NCBI GenBank assembly: GCA_041874725.1 | Contig: CP097466.1 | Span: forward strand, 3,100,001-3,164,000 | Reading direction: 5' to 3' | Length of the DNA: 64,000 nucleotides | DNA from: Duganella sp. BuS-21 | GTDB lineage: Bacteria > Pseudomonadota > Gammaproteobacteria > Burkholderiales > Burkholderiaceae_D | Shown: in pieces, positions 26,826 through 36,864 of the stretch | Position numbering within the stretch: position 1 is the first letter of the stretch | Layout of the letters: every line of letters starts with the position of its first letter | The notes under the pieces: generated by a model | Database searches by the model: none | What the model saw: the letters and a program-made list of their open reading frames with translations, nothing else | Told to the model about the DNA's origin: nothing | Translations under genes and position numbers: made by a program

Positions 26826-27752
26826 TTAGCTATCCAGGCTGATGCAGTAGCGGTTGCGGCCGGTTTGTTTGGCGCGGTAGAGGTTGGCGTCGGCGGTGCG
26901 GATCAGGGTGCTCGGGTCGGTGCTGTCCGACGGCGGCAGGGTGGTGGCCAGGCCCATGCTCAGCGTCACGCGCGGCGCCGTCGGCGAGTTGGCGTGCGGG
27001 ACCGCCAGCTTGAGCACTTCCTCCATGATGCGCCGGGCCACCACTTCCGTGCCTTCGGCCCCTTCCTGCGGCAACAGCAGGATGAATTCCTCGCCGCCGT
27101 AGCGCGCCAGCAAGTCCTGCGGCCGCGTGGCGCAACGCTTCATCGCCGCGCTGATCTGCTGCAGGCAGGCGTCGCCGGCCTGGTGGCCGTAGTGATCGTT
27201 GTAGAGCTTGAAGTGATCGATGTCGATCATGATCACCGACAGCGGCAGGCCGGCGCGCGCGCAGCGGCGCCATTCGGCGTCCACGGTGTCGTTGAAGTTG
27301 CGGCGGTTGGCGACGCCGGTCAGACCGTCCGTCAGGCTCAGCTCGCGCATGGCGTCGGCCTGGCGCTTGATGGTCAGCTGGCTGCGCACCCGCGCCCGCA
27401 CCACCGCCACATTGAACGGCTTGCTGATGAAATCCACCGCGCCGCCTTCGAGCGCGCGCGTTTCGTCTTCCGGCTGGCTCAGCGCCGTCACGAAGATCAC
27501 CGGGATGTCCTGCAGCCGCGGCGAGCCGCGCATGGCGGCCACCACCGCGTAACCGTCCATGCCCGGCATGACGGCGTCGAGCAGGATCAGGTCCGGCTGT
27601 TGGTCGAGGGCGATCTGCAGCGCCTGCTCGCCGTCCAGCGCAAACAAGACTTCGTGCTCCTCGCGCAATGCGTGGTGCAGGATCTGGATATTTTCCATGG
27701 CGTCGTCCACCACCAGAATGCGTCCATTCCGCGCCAGGTCGGTCCAGCTCAT
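26826..27752 (-). CDS. Response regulator diguanylate cyclase (REC-GGDEF)
   Basis: A 308-residue cytoplasmic protein. The receiver at 10-125 (VVDDAMENIQ, phospho-acceptor ILLDAVMPGMDGY, Lys in ISKPF) is followed by a GGDEF domain with active-site RYGGEEF. The product-inhibition site RPQD sits exactly five residues before it, so both catalysis and feedback appear intact. It makes c-di-GMP on phosphorylation. Its ATG overlaps the stop of the upstream hybrid kinase by four bases, making that kinase the likely cognate donor, though the kinase also carries its own receivers and Hpt. c-di-GMP targets in the window include MshE and perhaps other motility functions. Confidence 0.95.
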   Translation of the reverse strand: MSWTDLARNGRILVVDDAMENIQILHHALREEHEVLFALDGEQALQIALDQQPDLILLDAVMPGMDGYAVVAAMRGSPRLQDIPVIFVTALSQPEDETRALEGGAVDFISKPFNVAVVRARVRSQLTIKRQADAMRELSLTDGLTGVANRRNFNDTVDAEWRRCARAGLPLSVIMIDIDHFKLYNDHYGHQAGDACLQQISAAMKRCATRPQDLLARYGGEEFILLLPQEGAEGTEVVARRIMEEVLKLAVPHANSPTAPRVTLSMGLATTLPPSDSTDPSTLIRTADANLYRAKQTGRNRYCISLDS

Positions 27753-30700
27753 GCACTTTCCTTTCGCTGCAACATGTCTTCCACCATTTGGCGCGCGGCC
27801 TTGAAATTGAGGGTTTCCACTGCTTCGCCCAAGGCCTGCGCCTGCGCCGACGATGCCAGCGCCGGACGCAATGCCTTGTAGTGCTCCAGTGCTTTCAGAT
27901 TGTTATTTTGAAGCAAACTTTGCAACTCCGCCAGTTTTTGCGCAAGTTCGACAGCATCGGTGTTGCTTGAGGGAATATCCTGGGCCGGGGCGGCCAGGTT
28001 GCGGGCGGTGCGCGTGACCAGCTCCAGCGCCTGCTCCAGCCGGCCCAGCGCGGCCGGCATGGCCAGGGTGTCGGCGTACTCGTCGTGCAGCACCGCTTCG
28101 GCGGCGGCGCACAGGCGCGCGACGTCGGTGGCGCCCAGATTGGCCGCCACGCCGCGCAGGCGGTGCAGCACCTGCAAGGCTTGCTGGGGCTCGCCGGCCG
28201 TCAGCAGCGCGCGCACTTCGGCCACGGTGCCGCCCTGCGATTGTTCGAAGCGCTTGAGCAGCGCGGTCAGGGCGTCCTGGTTGCCGCCCAGCCGTGCCAG
28301 CGCGGCGTCGACGTCGATGCCCGGCAGCGGCGACCAGGGCGGCGTCTGGCTGGCCGGCGGCGGCGCCTTGGCCGGCACCGGCGCCACCATTTCGCGCGTG
28401 GCGCCGCGGATCGTCACCAGCCGTGTCAGCACCGAGATCAGTTCCTCGACGTCGATCGGCTTGGCCACGTGGGCGTTCATGCCGGCCTCGGCGGCGCGGC
28501 GGCGGTCGTCTTCCAGCACATTGGCGGTCATGGCGATGATCGGCAGCGTCAGCAGGCCCAGGCGGCGGATTTCGCGGGTGGCGTCGTAGCCGTTCATGAC
28601 CGGCATCTGGACGTCCATCAGCACCACGTCGTAGCGCTCCGGCGCGCCCGCCAGCAGCGCCACGGCCAGCTCGCCGTTGACCGCCACGTCAACCGTGGCG
28701 CCGGCGTGCAACAGCATGTATTGCGCCACTTCCTGGTTGATTTCATTGTCCTCCACCAGCAGGATGCGCATGCCGTTCAGGCGGTCCTGCAGCGGCGTGT
28801 GTTCCAGTTGCATGGACAATCCGGCACTGGCGTGGTCGCCGGCCAACAGGGCGTTGACCCGTCCCAGCAGCCGGCCCGGGCTGACCGGCTTGGCCAGCAC
28901 CCCGGCCAGGCCCAGCGCCGCCGATTGCTGCACCAGCGTGGCGGCCTGGTGCTCGGACACCATCATCAGCACCGGCGGCAACTGCAGGCCGGCCGGCAGT
29001 TGTTGCAGCATGGCGGGACCGTCGATGCCCGGCATGTCGCGGTCCAGCAGCAACAGGTCGTAGGGCCGGCTGGACGCGGCGCGCGCCGTCAGCAGGGTTT
29101 GTGCCTGGGCGGCGCCGACGGCGCAGGCCACATGCCAGCCGAAGCTGTGGCCGGCCGCCTGCAGCGCCTGGCGCACGCTGGCGTTGTCGTCGACGATCAG
29201 CACCGACAGCGCGGCATCGGCCGGCAGCGGCGCGGACGCGGTCTCGGCCACCGCCGAGCCGCATTCGAGCGGGCAGGCGAACAGGAATTCGGCGCCGCGC
29301 CCCGCCGCGCTGATGACGCTGATGGCGCCGCCCATCATGTCGGCCAGCTGGCGGCAGATTGCCAGTCCCAGCCCGGCGCCGCCGAACTTGCGGCTGGTGC
29401 TGCTGTCGGCCTGCGAGAAGGCGTCGAAGATGCCGGCCTGCTGGCCGGCGGCGATGCCGATGCCGGTATCGCGCACGCGGAATTCGACCAGCAGCGCGCG
29501 GTCGCCCGGCCGGGACAGGCCGGGCGCCGGCCGCACCGACAGCACCACCTCGCCGTGCTCGGTGAATTTGATGGCGTTGCCGATCAGGTTGAGCAACACC
29601 TGCTGCAAGCGCATGGGGTCGCCCGCCAGCTCGGTCGGCATGGCCGGGTCGATGTCGTACACCAGCTCCACGCCCTTGTCGCAGGCGCTGCCGCTGAGCA
29701 TCACGCTGATGCTGTCGAGGATGTGCTGCAGCTGGAAGTTGGCGTGTTCGAGCACCAGCTGGCCGGCCTCCACGCGCGAGAAATCGAGCACGTCGTTGAC
29801 CAGGCTGAGCAGGGACTGGGTGGCGAACTGAATCTTGTGCAGGTAGCCGCGCTCGCGCGGCGCCAGCGGCGCTTCCTCCAGCAGGCGTGCAAGGCCGATG
29901 ATGGCGTTCATCGGCGTGCGGATCTCGTGGCTCATATTGGCCAGGAATTCGCTCTTGGCGCGGCTGGCCGCTTCGGCGCGGTCGCGCGCGACGATCAGCT
30001 CCTCGTTAACCTCCTGCAAATGCAACTCCGTTTCCTTTAATTCGGTGACATCAGAGACTAGCACAAAGAAACCCACTATCGTGCCGCCATCGTCGACATC
30101 GGGAATGTAGTTGACCCAGGTGTGGCTGGTCTCGCCCGAGGGCCAGCGCAGGCGGCCGGCAAAGCCCTGCGGCTCGCCGGCCAGCGCAGCTTTCACGTAC
30201 GGCGCGCTTTCGGCATATTGTTCGGCGCCGAGCAGCTCGGGCATGGAGGCGCCGAGAATGTCGTCCTGGCCGACGCCGTACCAGTCGAGGAAGTAGCGGT
30301 TGGCGAAGCGGCAGCGCAGCGTGGCGTCCCAGTAAGCCACCATGCCGGGCAGGTTGTCGGTGACGGCGCGCACGAAGTGCTCGCTGGCGGCCAGCCGTTC
30401 GGCGGTGGCGCGCAGCGCTTCCCTGGCCTGCTTGCGCTCGGTGATGTCGAAGGCGATGCCCAGCACGTGGGTGGCCTGGCCGTGTTCGTCGCGCAGGGCC
30501 ACCTTGCGGGTGGTCAGATAGCGCGTGCCGTCCGGCGTGGTAATCGGCTCCTCGGCGATTTCGGTGACGCTGCCCGGCTCGGATGCCAGCACGCGGCGGT
30601 CGGCGGCGGTGAAGCAATCGGCCTGCTCGGCCGGCACCATATCGTAGTCGCTCTTGCCGATCAGTTGTTCGCTGCCGTCCAGGCCGTACATCTGGGCGCC

Positions 30701-32320
30701 GTGGCGGTTGAACATGGCGTAGCGCAGGTCGTCGGCGCGTTTCAGGAAGATCATGGCCGGCATATTGTCCACGACCGAACTGAGCAACTGGCGCGAGCGC
30801 CGCAGTTCCGCCTCGACGTGCTTGTGTTCGGTCACGTCCAGCAACAGCGCGGTGATGCCGATCACCTTGCCGTCCGTGCCGAACTGCGGATAGTAGCTGA
30901 CCACCCAGTGGCGCAGCTGGTCGGGCGAGGAGGCCGGGTAGCCGCTGCGCGCGATGCCGGTCAGCGGCTTGCCGCTGTCCAGCACCTGGCGGTAATCCTC
31001 CAGCACGCGGTTGCGCACGTCGTCGTCGGGAATCATGTCGCCGATGTGGCGGCCGAGGTGGGCCACCACCTTTTGCTGGTTGAGGGCGGCCAGGTAGTCG
31101 TTGATGCGCAGCACGCGCAGCTCGGCGTCCACGTAGCTCAGGCCGACGGGCGCGGTGGCGTACAGGGTCTCCAGCTGGGTGCGGTTTTTTTCAAGCTGAA
31201 TGGTGCGTTCCTCGACCAGGCTTTCCAGTTCGTGACTGTGGCGCAGCAGCTCGCCCTCCAGCGAGCCCAGCGCGTGGGCCAGCATGTCGGCCTCGGCGAA
31301 GGTGGTGGCCGGCATGGCGAACGGCTTGCCGCTCGCCAGCGCCTGCGCCGGGCCGACCAGTTCGCGGATCGAGCCGGCGATGCGTCCGCCCACCGACCAC
31401 GCCAGCGAGAAGCCGGCCGCCAGCACGGCCAGCATGGTCAGCGCGATCATCGCCACCGTCGCCATCGACTCGCGGGTGGCTTTCGATTGCGGCGTCGACA
31501 GGGCCACGGCGACGCCGCTGACCGGCGCCCGGCTCAGGCCCGTGTACACCGGCGTGCCGCTGGCGTCGTCCATTTCCAGCAGCACTTCTTGCACCCGGTC
31601 CAGCTGCGCGCGCAGTTCGGGCGCCGCCGTGCGCCCCAGCAGCAGTCGCGGGCCGCCGGCCTGGGCAATGATGTTGCCGTCGGTGTCGAACAGGGTGACG
31701 GCCTGCTCGGCGGTGATGTGTTCGTCCTTGAGGATGCGTTCGAGCCGGTCCGGCTTGAGCAGCGAGGTGAAGGCGTAGGCGACCCGGCTGTCGAGAAACA
31801 CCGGCACGTCGATCGCCAGCAGCGCGCTGCCTTGCACCACCATCAGCGAGATCTGCGGCCGGCCGCGCTCGAACAGCGGCGCCAGCCGGCGCGCGTTGTT
31901 GACCGGGTTGAAGCGCTCGGGCAGGGGCGCACCGAGGTTGAGCATGGTCCGGCCGGCGTTGTCGCTGAGGATGAACTGGGACGCTGGAAAGTTCGGGCTG
32001 AGCAGGGCGCCGGCCTGCAGCCGCAGGGCGTTGAAGTCGGCGTTGCGCAGGCTCGGCGAGGTGGCCAGCGCGGTGATGGCGCCTTCGCTTTGCACCAGAT
32101 CGCGGTCGATGGCGGCGGCCACGGCGCGCGCTTCCTGCTGGGTGTCTTGCTTGAGGGACTCGCGCTCGCTGGTGTAGAACTTGCCGACCAGGGCGCCGAA
32201 GCCGATCACCGTCGGCAGCGCGCAAGCCAGCACCAGCAGCGCGATCTGCGAACGGATGGATGGTAACGGTTTGCGTTTCTGGTCTGGCACGCCCTTGGCC
32301 TCACTCTGTGCTGGCAGCAC
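27749..32320 (-). CDS. Multi-PAS hybrid histidine kinase with two receivers and Hpt
   Basis: A 1523-residue membrane kinase. Seen in order: helix at about 25-47, periplasmic dCache-like sensor to about 288, helix at about 290-312, HAMP, three PAS domains (about 370-480, 500-620, 640-770), HisKA with [11 protein letters not shown] (His about 796), HATPase (GAGLGLAIC), receiver 1 ([21 protein letters not shown]), receiver 2 ([21 protein letters not shown]) and Hpt ([12 protein letters not shown]). The start is GTG at 32320; a GTG at 32290 is also possible. It is translationally coupled to the diguanylate cyclase gene, so its output is probably c-di-GMP. The several PAS domains suggest redox or small-molecule input; ligand unknown. 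Confidence 0.93.
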   Translation of the reverse strand: MLPAQSEAKGVPDQKRKPLPSIRSQIALLVLACALPTVIGFGALVGKFYTSERESLKQDTQQEARAVAAAIDRDLVQSEGAITALATSPSLRNADFNALRLQAGALLSPNFPASQFILSDNAGRTMLNLGAPLPERFNPVNNARRLAPLFERGRPQISLMVVQGSALLAIDVPVFLDSRVAYAFTSLLKPDRLERILKDEHITAEQAVTLFDTDGNIIAQAGGPRLLLGRTAAPELRAQLDRVQEVLLEMDDASGTPVYTGLSRAPVSGVAVALSTPQSKATRESMATVAMIALTMLAVLAAGFSLAWSVGGRIAGSIRELVGPAQALASGKPFAMPATTFAEADMLAHALGSLEGELLRHSHELESLVEERTIQLEKNRTQLETLYATAPVGLSYVDAELRVLRINDYLAALNQQKVVAHLGRHIGDMIPDDDVRNRVLEDYRQVLDSGKPLTGIARSGYPASSPDQLRHWVVSYYPQFGTDGKVIGITALLLDVTEHKHVEAELRRSRQLLSSVVDNMPAMIFLKRADDLRYAMFNRHGAQMYGLDGSEQLIGKSDYDMVPAEQADCFTAADRRVLASEPGSVTEIAEEPITTPDGTRYLTTRKVALRDEHGQATHVLGIAFDITERKQAREALRATAERLAASEHFVRAVTDNLPGMVAYWDATLRCRFANRYFLDWYGVGQDDILGASMPELLGAEQYAESAPYVKAALAGEPQGFAGRLRWPSGETSHTWVNYIPDVDDGGTIVGFFVLVSDVTELKETELHLQEVNEELIVARDRAEAASRAKSEFLANMSHEIRTPMNAIIGLARLLEEAPLAPRERGYLHKIQFATQSLLSLVNDVLDFSRVEAGQLVLEHANFQLQHILDSISVMLSGSACDKGVELVYDIDPAMPTELAGDPMRLQQVLLNLIGNAIKFTEHGEVVLSVRPAPGLSRPGDRALLVEFRVRDTGIGIAAGQQAGIFDAFSQADSSTSRKFGGAGLGLAICRQLADMMGGAISVISAAGRGAEFLFACPLECGSAVAETASAPLPADAALSVLIVDDNASVRQALQAAGHSFGWHVACAVGAAQAQTLLTARAASSRPYDLLLLDRDMPGIDGPAMLQQLPAGLQLPPVLMMVSEHQAATLVQQSAALGLAGVLAKPVSPGRLLGRVNALLAGDHASAGLSMQLEHTPLQDRLNGMRILLVEDNEINQEVAQYMLLHAGATVDVAVNGELAVALLAGAPERYDVVLMDVQMPVMNGYDATREIRRLGLLTLPIIAMTANVLEDDRRRAAEAGMNAHVAKPIDVEELISVLTRLVTIRGATREMVAPVPAKAPPPASQTPPWSPLPGIDVDAALARLGGNQDALTALLKRFEQSQGGTVAEVRALLTAGEPQQALQVLHRLRGVAANLGATDVARLCAAAEAVLHDEYADTLAMPAALGRLEQALELVTRTARNLAAPAQDIPSSNTDAVELAQKLAELQSLLQNNNLKALEHYKALRPALASSAQAQALGEAVETLNFKAARQMVEDMLQRKESA

Positions 32321-32411
32321 GATAGTAGCCGAGCCAGACGGTTTTAACCAAGGGCTTTTCTGCCGTCGCCGGCCGTTCCGCCACAGCGCTAAGTGAGTCC
32401 CTTACGCGGTC

Positions 32412-33491
32412 TTAGATGGCCTTGCCGCAGGCGTAGGCCCAGCCCAGCTCGGCCATCGGCCGCGCCATCTGGCCCGATTCCAGCGCCTGCGCGCTGGCCG
32501 CCGTGCCGTCCACGTAGCGCTTCATGATGCCCTGCATGATGCTGGCGAGGCGGAACATATTGAACGCCAGGTAGAAATTGAAATCGGCCAGCTGGATGGT
32601 CTTGCCGGTGCGCTCGGCATAGCGGGCGATGTACTGCTGCTGCGAGGGGATGCCGAGCGCCGCCAGGTCGAGTCCGCCGATGCCGCGGAACTTGCCCGGC
32701 TCGATGTGCCAGCTCATGCAGTGGTAGGAGAAGTCGGCGAACGGGTGGCCCAGCGTCGACAGCTCCCAGTCCAGCACGGCCAAAATGCGCGGCTCGGTCG
32801 GGTGGAACAGCAGGTTGTCGAGACGGAAGTCGCCGTGGACGATGGCGGTGTCGTCGCCGGCCGGGATATTGGCCGGCAGCCAGGCGATCAACTGGTCCAT
32901 GGCTTCGATGGTCTCGGTCTGCGCGGCCAGGTATTGCTTGCTCCAGCGCTCGATCTGGCGCGCGAAGTAATTGCCGGACTTGCCGTAGTCGGCCAGGCCG
33001 ATGGCGGCGTAGTCGATGGTGTGCAGCTGGGCCATCACGCGGTTCATTTCATCGTAGATGGCGGCGCGTTCGGCCGGCGTCATGCCGGGCAGGGCCTGGT
33101 CCCACAGCACCCGGCCTTCGACGAATTCCATCACGTAGAAGGCGCGGCCGATCAGCGCTTCGTCGGTGCACAGCGCAAACTGGCGCGCAGCCGGGAAGCC
33201 GTGTTGTTGCAAAGCGTCCATGACCCGGTATTCGCGCTCGATGGCGTGGGCCGAAGGCAGCAGCTTGGCGGCCGGCGCCGGCTTGGTGCGCAACACGTAG
33301 TGCTGCACCTGCGGCGCGCTGCCGATGCTGAGCTTGAAAGTGGGATTGGACTGGCCGCCCTTGAACTGCTCGACCGTCAGCTCGCCCTGCGGGTAGCCGG
33401 CGACGTGCTGGCGCAGCCAGGCGTCCAGCGCCGCCAGGTCGAACTGGTGGCGGGCCGACACCGCCTTGGTACCGATGAATTCTTCGAACAT
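32412..33491 (-). CDS. APH-fold phosphotransferase (ACAD10/11-like)
   Basis: A 359-residue cytoplasmic protein of the aminoglycoside-phosphotransferase/choline-kinase fold. It has GGQSNPTFKL (nucleotide loop), VLRTKP (Lys region), the Brenner-type catalytic loop IVHGDFRLDNLLFH and metal-binding VLDWELSTLGHP. This subfamily is related to the N-terminal kinase part of ACAD10/ACAD11 and in bacteria often lies near acyl-CoA dehydrogenases. It may phosphorylate hydroxyacyl groups, which is inferred from homologues, rather than cause antibiotic resistance. GGAG lies eight bases before the ATG. It reads leftward alone, between a divergently read kinase region and the end of the pilus operon. Confidence 0.85.
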   Translation of the reverse strand: MFEEFIGTKAVSARHQFDLAALDAWLRQHVAGYPQGELTVEQFKGGQSNPTFKLSIGSAPQVQHYVLRTKPAPAAKLLPSAHAIEREYRVMDALQQHGFPAARQFALCTDEALIGRAFYVMEFVEGRVLWDQALPGMTPAERAAIYDEMNRVMAQLHTIDYAAIGLADYGKSGNYFARQIERWSKQYLAAQTETIEAMDQLIAWLPANIPAGDDTAIVHGDFRLDNLLFHPTEPRILAVLDWELSTLGHPFADFSYHCMSWHIEPGKFRGIGGLDLAALGIPSQQQYIARYAERTGKTIQLADFNFYLAFNMFRLASIMQGIMKRYVDGTAASAQALESGQMARPMAELGWAYACGKAI

Positions 33492-33566
33492 GCTGTCTCC
33501 GCTGGTTATGGGCAGTTATGGGTGACAGCTATTCTAGCCCATAAAAGTACGGGCGTGCTTTTAATT

Positions 33567-34136
33567 TCAGAAGAACAGGCCAGTGCGCTGGATCACGCTG
33601 CCGTTGTTGGTGTACGGGCCCGTGGCGCGCACCGAACCGGTGTTGTATTTTCCGTCGTCGAGCTTGCTGTCGACCTGTTCGGCGAAGGAGTCGGGCAGGT
33701 TGTCCAGGCGCACGCCGTTGCCGCCGCGACCGGCCACCACGTCGTTGTAGATGTAGACCGCGCCGCCCTGGGCGCTGGTCATGAAGTCGGTGGTGCCGTT
33801 GAAGGAACCGGTGATGAAGCCGGCCAGCGCCAGGTGCTGCGGCGCCAGCAGGTATTCGCCGATCTGGCCGTCGCCGTTGCCGTTGCCGGTGGCGCCGGGC
33901 GCGTGGGTGGTGCCTTGTACGTCGTCGCCGGGCAGGGCGCGGAATTTATCCTGGTAGGCGTTGACCGCCGCCGTCAGCGAGGTCGATTGCTGGATGATGT
34001 TCTTGACGCGGGCGCTGTCGATCAGGCCCTGGCCTTTCAGCACGCCGCCCAGCAGCAGGCCGATGATGACCAGCACGATGGCGATTTCGACCAGGGTGAA
34101 GCCGCGTTGACGGGCGGGTTGTGGACGGTGGCGCAT
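33567..34136 (-). CDS. Type IV pseudopilin (last gene of leftward pilus operon)
   Basis: A 189-residue prepilin-like protein with a short basic leader ending RG, then FTLVEIAIVLVIIGLLLGGV; the prepilin-peptidase Gly and Glu+5 are present. The remainder is a Gly/Asn-rich globular domain without an obvious Cys pair. Family knowledge: the leader is cleaved and N-methylated by PilD, then the protein enters the pseudopilus or pilus. It follows the TPR-like gene by 55 bases. It may be the major subunit of this second system, because it is last and separately spaced; this is inferred. Confidence 0.85.
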   Translation of the reverse strand: MRHRPQPARQRGFTLVEIAIVLVIIGLLLGGVLKGQGLIDSARVKNIIQQSTSLTAAVNAYQDKFRALPGDDVQGTTHAPGATGNGNGDGQIGEYLLAPQHLALAGFITGSFNGTTDFMTSAQGGAVYIYNDVVAGRGGNGVRLDNLPDSFAEQVDSKLDDGKYNTGSVRATGPYTNNGSVIQRTGLFF

Positions 34137-34191
34137 GGAAGTATCCTTTCGTTTTTATCTGGGTAGTATAGCAAGTGGAAGATCAAGTGCA

Positions 34192-34920
34192 CTAGGGCTT
34201 GCGGCCGGCATCGAGCTGGTTCAGGCGTTCGGAGAGGAACTGCAGTTCGCGCCGGTCGGTGACCTGGCCGCTGCTCAGCATGCCGCCGATCAGCGCGCGG
34301 GCGGCGTCGCGTTGGTTCATGTCTTCCAGGATGAAGATTTCCAGCTGACGGGCCCAGGCCGGCACCTGCGGGCCGGTCGCTTGCAAGCGGATCGCCGCAG
34401 CGTAGCGGCGTGCCAGCGGCAGGTCGTGCAGCTGGTGCTTGGCGGTCAGCGCGGCGTGCGCCAGCCACGGCCAGCGGCGGTTGGGGTCTTCGGCGTAGCG
34501 GGCGTAGACGAAGTCCAGCATCAGCCGCGCGCGCGCCGGATCGGCCACCGCGCCGTACACTTCGCTGGCGGCCAGCAGCGGGTACTGGCCGCGCGGGTCG
34601 AGGTCGAGCACGCGCTGCAGCCAGCTCACCACGCGGCCGTAGTCGAGCTTGCGCCAGGCGATGCTGACGCCGGCCTGGTCGTCGTGGCCCTGCACATATA
34701 GCATGGTGGCTTTCGACAGGGCGACCGGGTCGCCCAGCGCGGCCAGCTGCAAGGCGGCCAGCGATGGCGCGGGCGGCAGATCCTGTGCGCGGGCGCTGGC
34801 CGGCGGGCGGCTGGCTTGCCAGAGGATTTGCGCCGCCAGCGCCAGCAGCACGGCCAGCAGCACCGCGCGTGGCGCCCGGCGTGGCGAGCAAGGCGCGGGG
34901 TAGGTGGCGGCGGCGGGCAT
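34192..34920 (-). CDS. Membrane-anchored TPR-like protein in pilus/ABC operon
   Basis: A 242-residue protein with one N-terminal membrane helix (about 19-36, AVLLAVLLALAAQILW). A helical-repeat region follows, with TPR/SEL1-like spacing (SKATMLYVQGHDDQAGVSIAWRKL, VVSWLQRVLDLDPRGQYPLLAASEVY). I do not recognise a named family. It starts nine bases after the ABC permease stop, between that gene and the last pseudopilin, so it is probably an accessory of this transporter/pilus module. Confidence 0.6.
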   Translation of the reverse strand: MPAAATYPAPCSPRRAPRAVLLAVLLALAAQILWQASRPPASARAQDLPPAPSLAALQLAALGDPVALSKATMLYVQGHDDQAGVSIAWRKLDYGRVVSWLQRVLDLDPRGQYPLLAASEVYGAVADPARARLMLDFVYARYAEDPNRRWPWLAHAALTAKHQLHDLPLARRYAAAIRLQATGPQVPAWARQLEIFILEDMNQRDAARALIGGMLSSGQVTDRRELQFLSERLNQLDAGRKP

Positions 34921-34929
34921 GCGCGAACC

Positions 34930-35697
34930 TCAGATGTTCTTGCGGTGCAGGTCGAACAGCGCGGCGGCGGCCAGCAGCGCCACGTAGATGACGGTTTGCG
35001 CGGCGATGGCGGCCAGTTCGGCGCCGCCGCCGCTGTGGTACACCAGCCAGTCGCTGCGTGTGAACTGGTCCAGGTGCGGCAGCAGCAGCGCCAGGATGTC
35101 GATGCCGGTGTTGAGCACCCGCTGGCCGGCGCTTTGCACGCTGGAGGCGCCGTGGCCCAGCAACTGCAGCGTGGCAATCGCGCGCGCCAGCAGATAAAAG
35201 GAACAGACCGCTGCCAGCGCCGGCATCACCTGATTCAAGGTCAGCATGCACAGCACGCTGAAGGCGGCCACGATCCAGCATTCGCAGAGCAGCGAAACCG
35301 CCCATAGCCCGGCCTGCGCGGGCGGCGCGAAGCACAGGCCCAGCGCGCCGAACAGCAGCGCCGGCAGTAGCGCCAGCGCGCCGAAGCCGGCCAGCTTGCC
35401 GAACAGGTAGACCGCGCGCGGCAAGGGCAGGGCCAGCAGCAGTTCCAGCCCCTTGTCGCTGGCCTCGCGCGCCATGCTGGTGACGACGAAGGTGGCGACC
35501 AGGAACACCGCCGCCAGCCGCAGCACGGCGCCCAGCAGGGCCGCCTGCAGCGCGCGGCTTTCAGTCAGCGCCAGTTCGTTGAGGAAGCCGCTGACGGCCA
35601 CCGCGCCGGCCGCCATCAGCAGCAGCAGCCACAGCAGCCGGTTGCGCACGGCTTCCAGCAAGGTGTAGCGGGCGATGGTGACGGCCGGCGCGATCAT
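34930..35697 (-). CDS. ABC-2-type transporter permease
   Basis: A 255-residue integral membrane protein with six predicted helices (about 22-40, 53-73, 96-120, 130-152, 160-180, 228-246). The start AVTIARYTLLEAVRNRLLW and the loop REASDKGLELLLALPLPR are typical of ABC-2/NosY-like permeases. Its ATG overlaps the stop of the pseudopilin gene by four bases (ATGA), so it is translationally coupled to a pilus gene. The only ATPase nearby is the first gene of the same operon (46567-47283), over 9 kb upstream, which I propose as its partner. Substrate unknown. Confidence 0.8.
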   Translation of the reverse strand: MIAPAVTIARYTLLEAVRNRLLWLLLLMAAGAVAVSGFLNELALTESRALQAALLGAVLRLAAVFLVATFVVTSMAREASDKGLELLLALPLPRAVYLFGKLAGFGALALLPALLFGALGLCFAPPAQAGLWAVSLLCECWIVAAFSVLCMLTLNQVMPALAAVCSFYLLARAIATLQLLGHGASSVQSAGQRVLNTGIDILALLLPHLDQFTRSDWLVYHSGGGAELAAIAAQTVIYVALLAAAALFDLHRKNI

Positions 35698-36395
35698 GGC
35701 AGGCGCTGCGCCGCCACCATGCGGTTGTAGAGGATGTTGGGCGAGACCCAGTTCACCACGTCGTCGAAGGCGCCGCCGGCGGCGCGCGGGTCGTCGCTCG
35801 GGTCGCGCGCGATCAGCGCATTGCCGGAACTTTGCAGATTGGTTTTTTCATCGAGGTTGCCGCTGCCGGCGTCGGCCACCACGGTGTTCTGGTCGCTGGT
35901 GGCGCCGTAGCCGTTGCGGCCGAAGGAGATGATGGCGGCCGGGATGTCGCTGATGCCGGTGGCGGCCGTCAGCTGGCCGTTGGCGGCGCGGGTGGCGATG
36001 GTGATGTCGCGCGGCGTCTTCAGGGTGAACAGGGTGGCGGCGTCGGCGAAGGCCGGCGTGACGGTGTAGCCGAGCACGCGGTTCCAGCCGTCGAGCCGCG
36101 CCACGCCCAGCGTGGCCCACGGCAGATAGCCGTAGCGCTTGTTGCACAGGTTGCCGGTGCGGTCTTCCAGCCCGTTGCTCGACGAGATGGCCGGGCAGGG
36201 CAGGTAGCCGTTGCGCAGCGCGAAGCCGAACAGCGCTTCGCGCGCTTCGTCCATCACACGCCGGGTATCGGTCACGCGGCGCTGCTCCATCTGCGACGAC
36301 AGCGGCGCGATCAGGCCGCCGATCATCAGGCCGACGATCAGCAGCACTATGGCGATTTCCACCAGCGTGAAGCCCGCTTGGCGCTTATGGTTCAT
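35694..36395 (-). CDS. Type IV pseudopilin coupled to ABC permease
   Basis: A 233-residue prepilin: MNHKRQAG then FTLVEIAIVLLIVGLMIGGLI with Gly-1 and Glu+5. The globular part contains CP and C around RNGYLPCPAISSSNG..GNLCNKRYGYLPW, a pattern of type II/MSHA minor pseudopilins. I start at the ATG at 36395, five bases after AAGGA; ATGs at 36401 and 36419 would extend the leader. It overlaps the MshK-like gene end by 11 bases and the permease start by four. It is probably an initiating minor pilin, or a tip protein. Confidence 0.85.
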   Translation of the reverse strand: MNHKRQAGFTLVEIAIVLLIVGLMIGGLIAPLSSQMEQRRVTDTRRVMDEAREALFGFALRNGYLPCPAISSSNGLEDRTGNLCNKRYGYLPWATLGVARLDGWNRVLGYTVTPAFADAATLFTLKTPRDITIATRAANGQLTAATGISDIPAAIISFGRNGYGATSDQNTVVADAGSGNLDEKTNLQSSGNALIARDPSDDPRAAGGAFDDVVNWVSPNILYNRMVAAQRLP

Positions 36396-36864
36396 TGACA
36401 TCCTTGATGCGATTCTCATTCAGGTCGTAGCGCTGGCCGGCCTTGAGCACGATCTTTTTACCGGACGGCAGGGTCACCGTCAGGCTGTCCTGGCGCGACA
36501 GATTGGTTTGCAGGCCTGGTTGCGGCACGCCGTTGAGCCATACCGTGCCGCGATTGTCGCTGCTGCGCAGCACGCCGCTCATGGTCAGCGTGGGCGCCGC
36601 CGCTGGGGCTGCCGGTGCGGCGCCGGCGCCCATGCCCGGCGCGGCGGCCGGGCCGCCCGGCATGCCGGGGGCCGGCGCCACGCCCTGCGAATTGGGCAGC
36701 AGGGCGGCGCTGTTGCCGCGCCCGGCTTCCATCGTGTCGCGCTCGGCCGGCGTGGAGAACAGGCGGCCGAGCTGGGTTTGCGCCTGGGCCGGCGCGCTCA
36801 GGGCCAGCGCCGCCGCAGTGGCAACGGCGGCCAGTGCGGAGTTCAGGGCAGCGGCGCGCATCAT
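36385..36864 (-). CDS. MshK/PilP-like periplasmic protein
   Basis: A 159-residue protein with a signal peptide (LAAVATAAALALSAPAQAQ), a Pro/Ala/Gly-rich flexible linker (about 60-95) and a small beta domain: TLTMSGVLRSSDNRGTVWLNG, then LTVTLPSGKKIVLKAGQRYDL. This matches the pilus-assembly MshK/PilP-type fold that bridges the inner-membrane complex and secretin. It overlaps the PilO-like gene upstream by four bases and the pseudopilin gene by 11. It is 52 residues longer than the rightward mshK, mostly linker. Confidence 0.7.
   Translation of the reverse strand: MMRAAALNSALAAVATAAALALSAPAQAQTQLGRLFSTPAERDTMEAGRGNSAALLPNSQGVAPAPGMPGGPAAAPGMGAGAAPAAPAAAPTLTMSGVLRSSDNRGTVWLNGVPQPGLQTNLSRQDSLTVTLPSGKKIVLKAGQRYDLNENRIKDVNEP

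Noticed and set aside
32412..33491. Aminoglycoside resistance gene
   Set aside because: It has the APH fold, but sequence style matches ACAD10/11-type housekeeping phosphotransferases.
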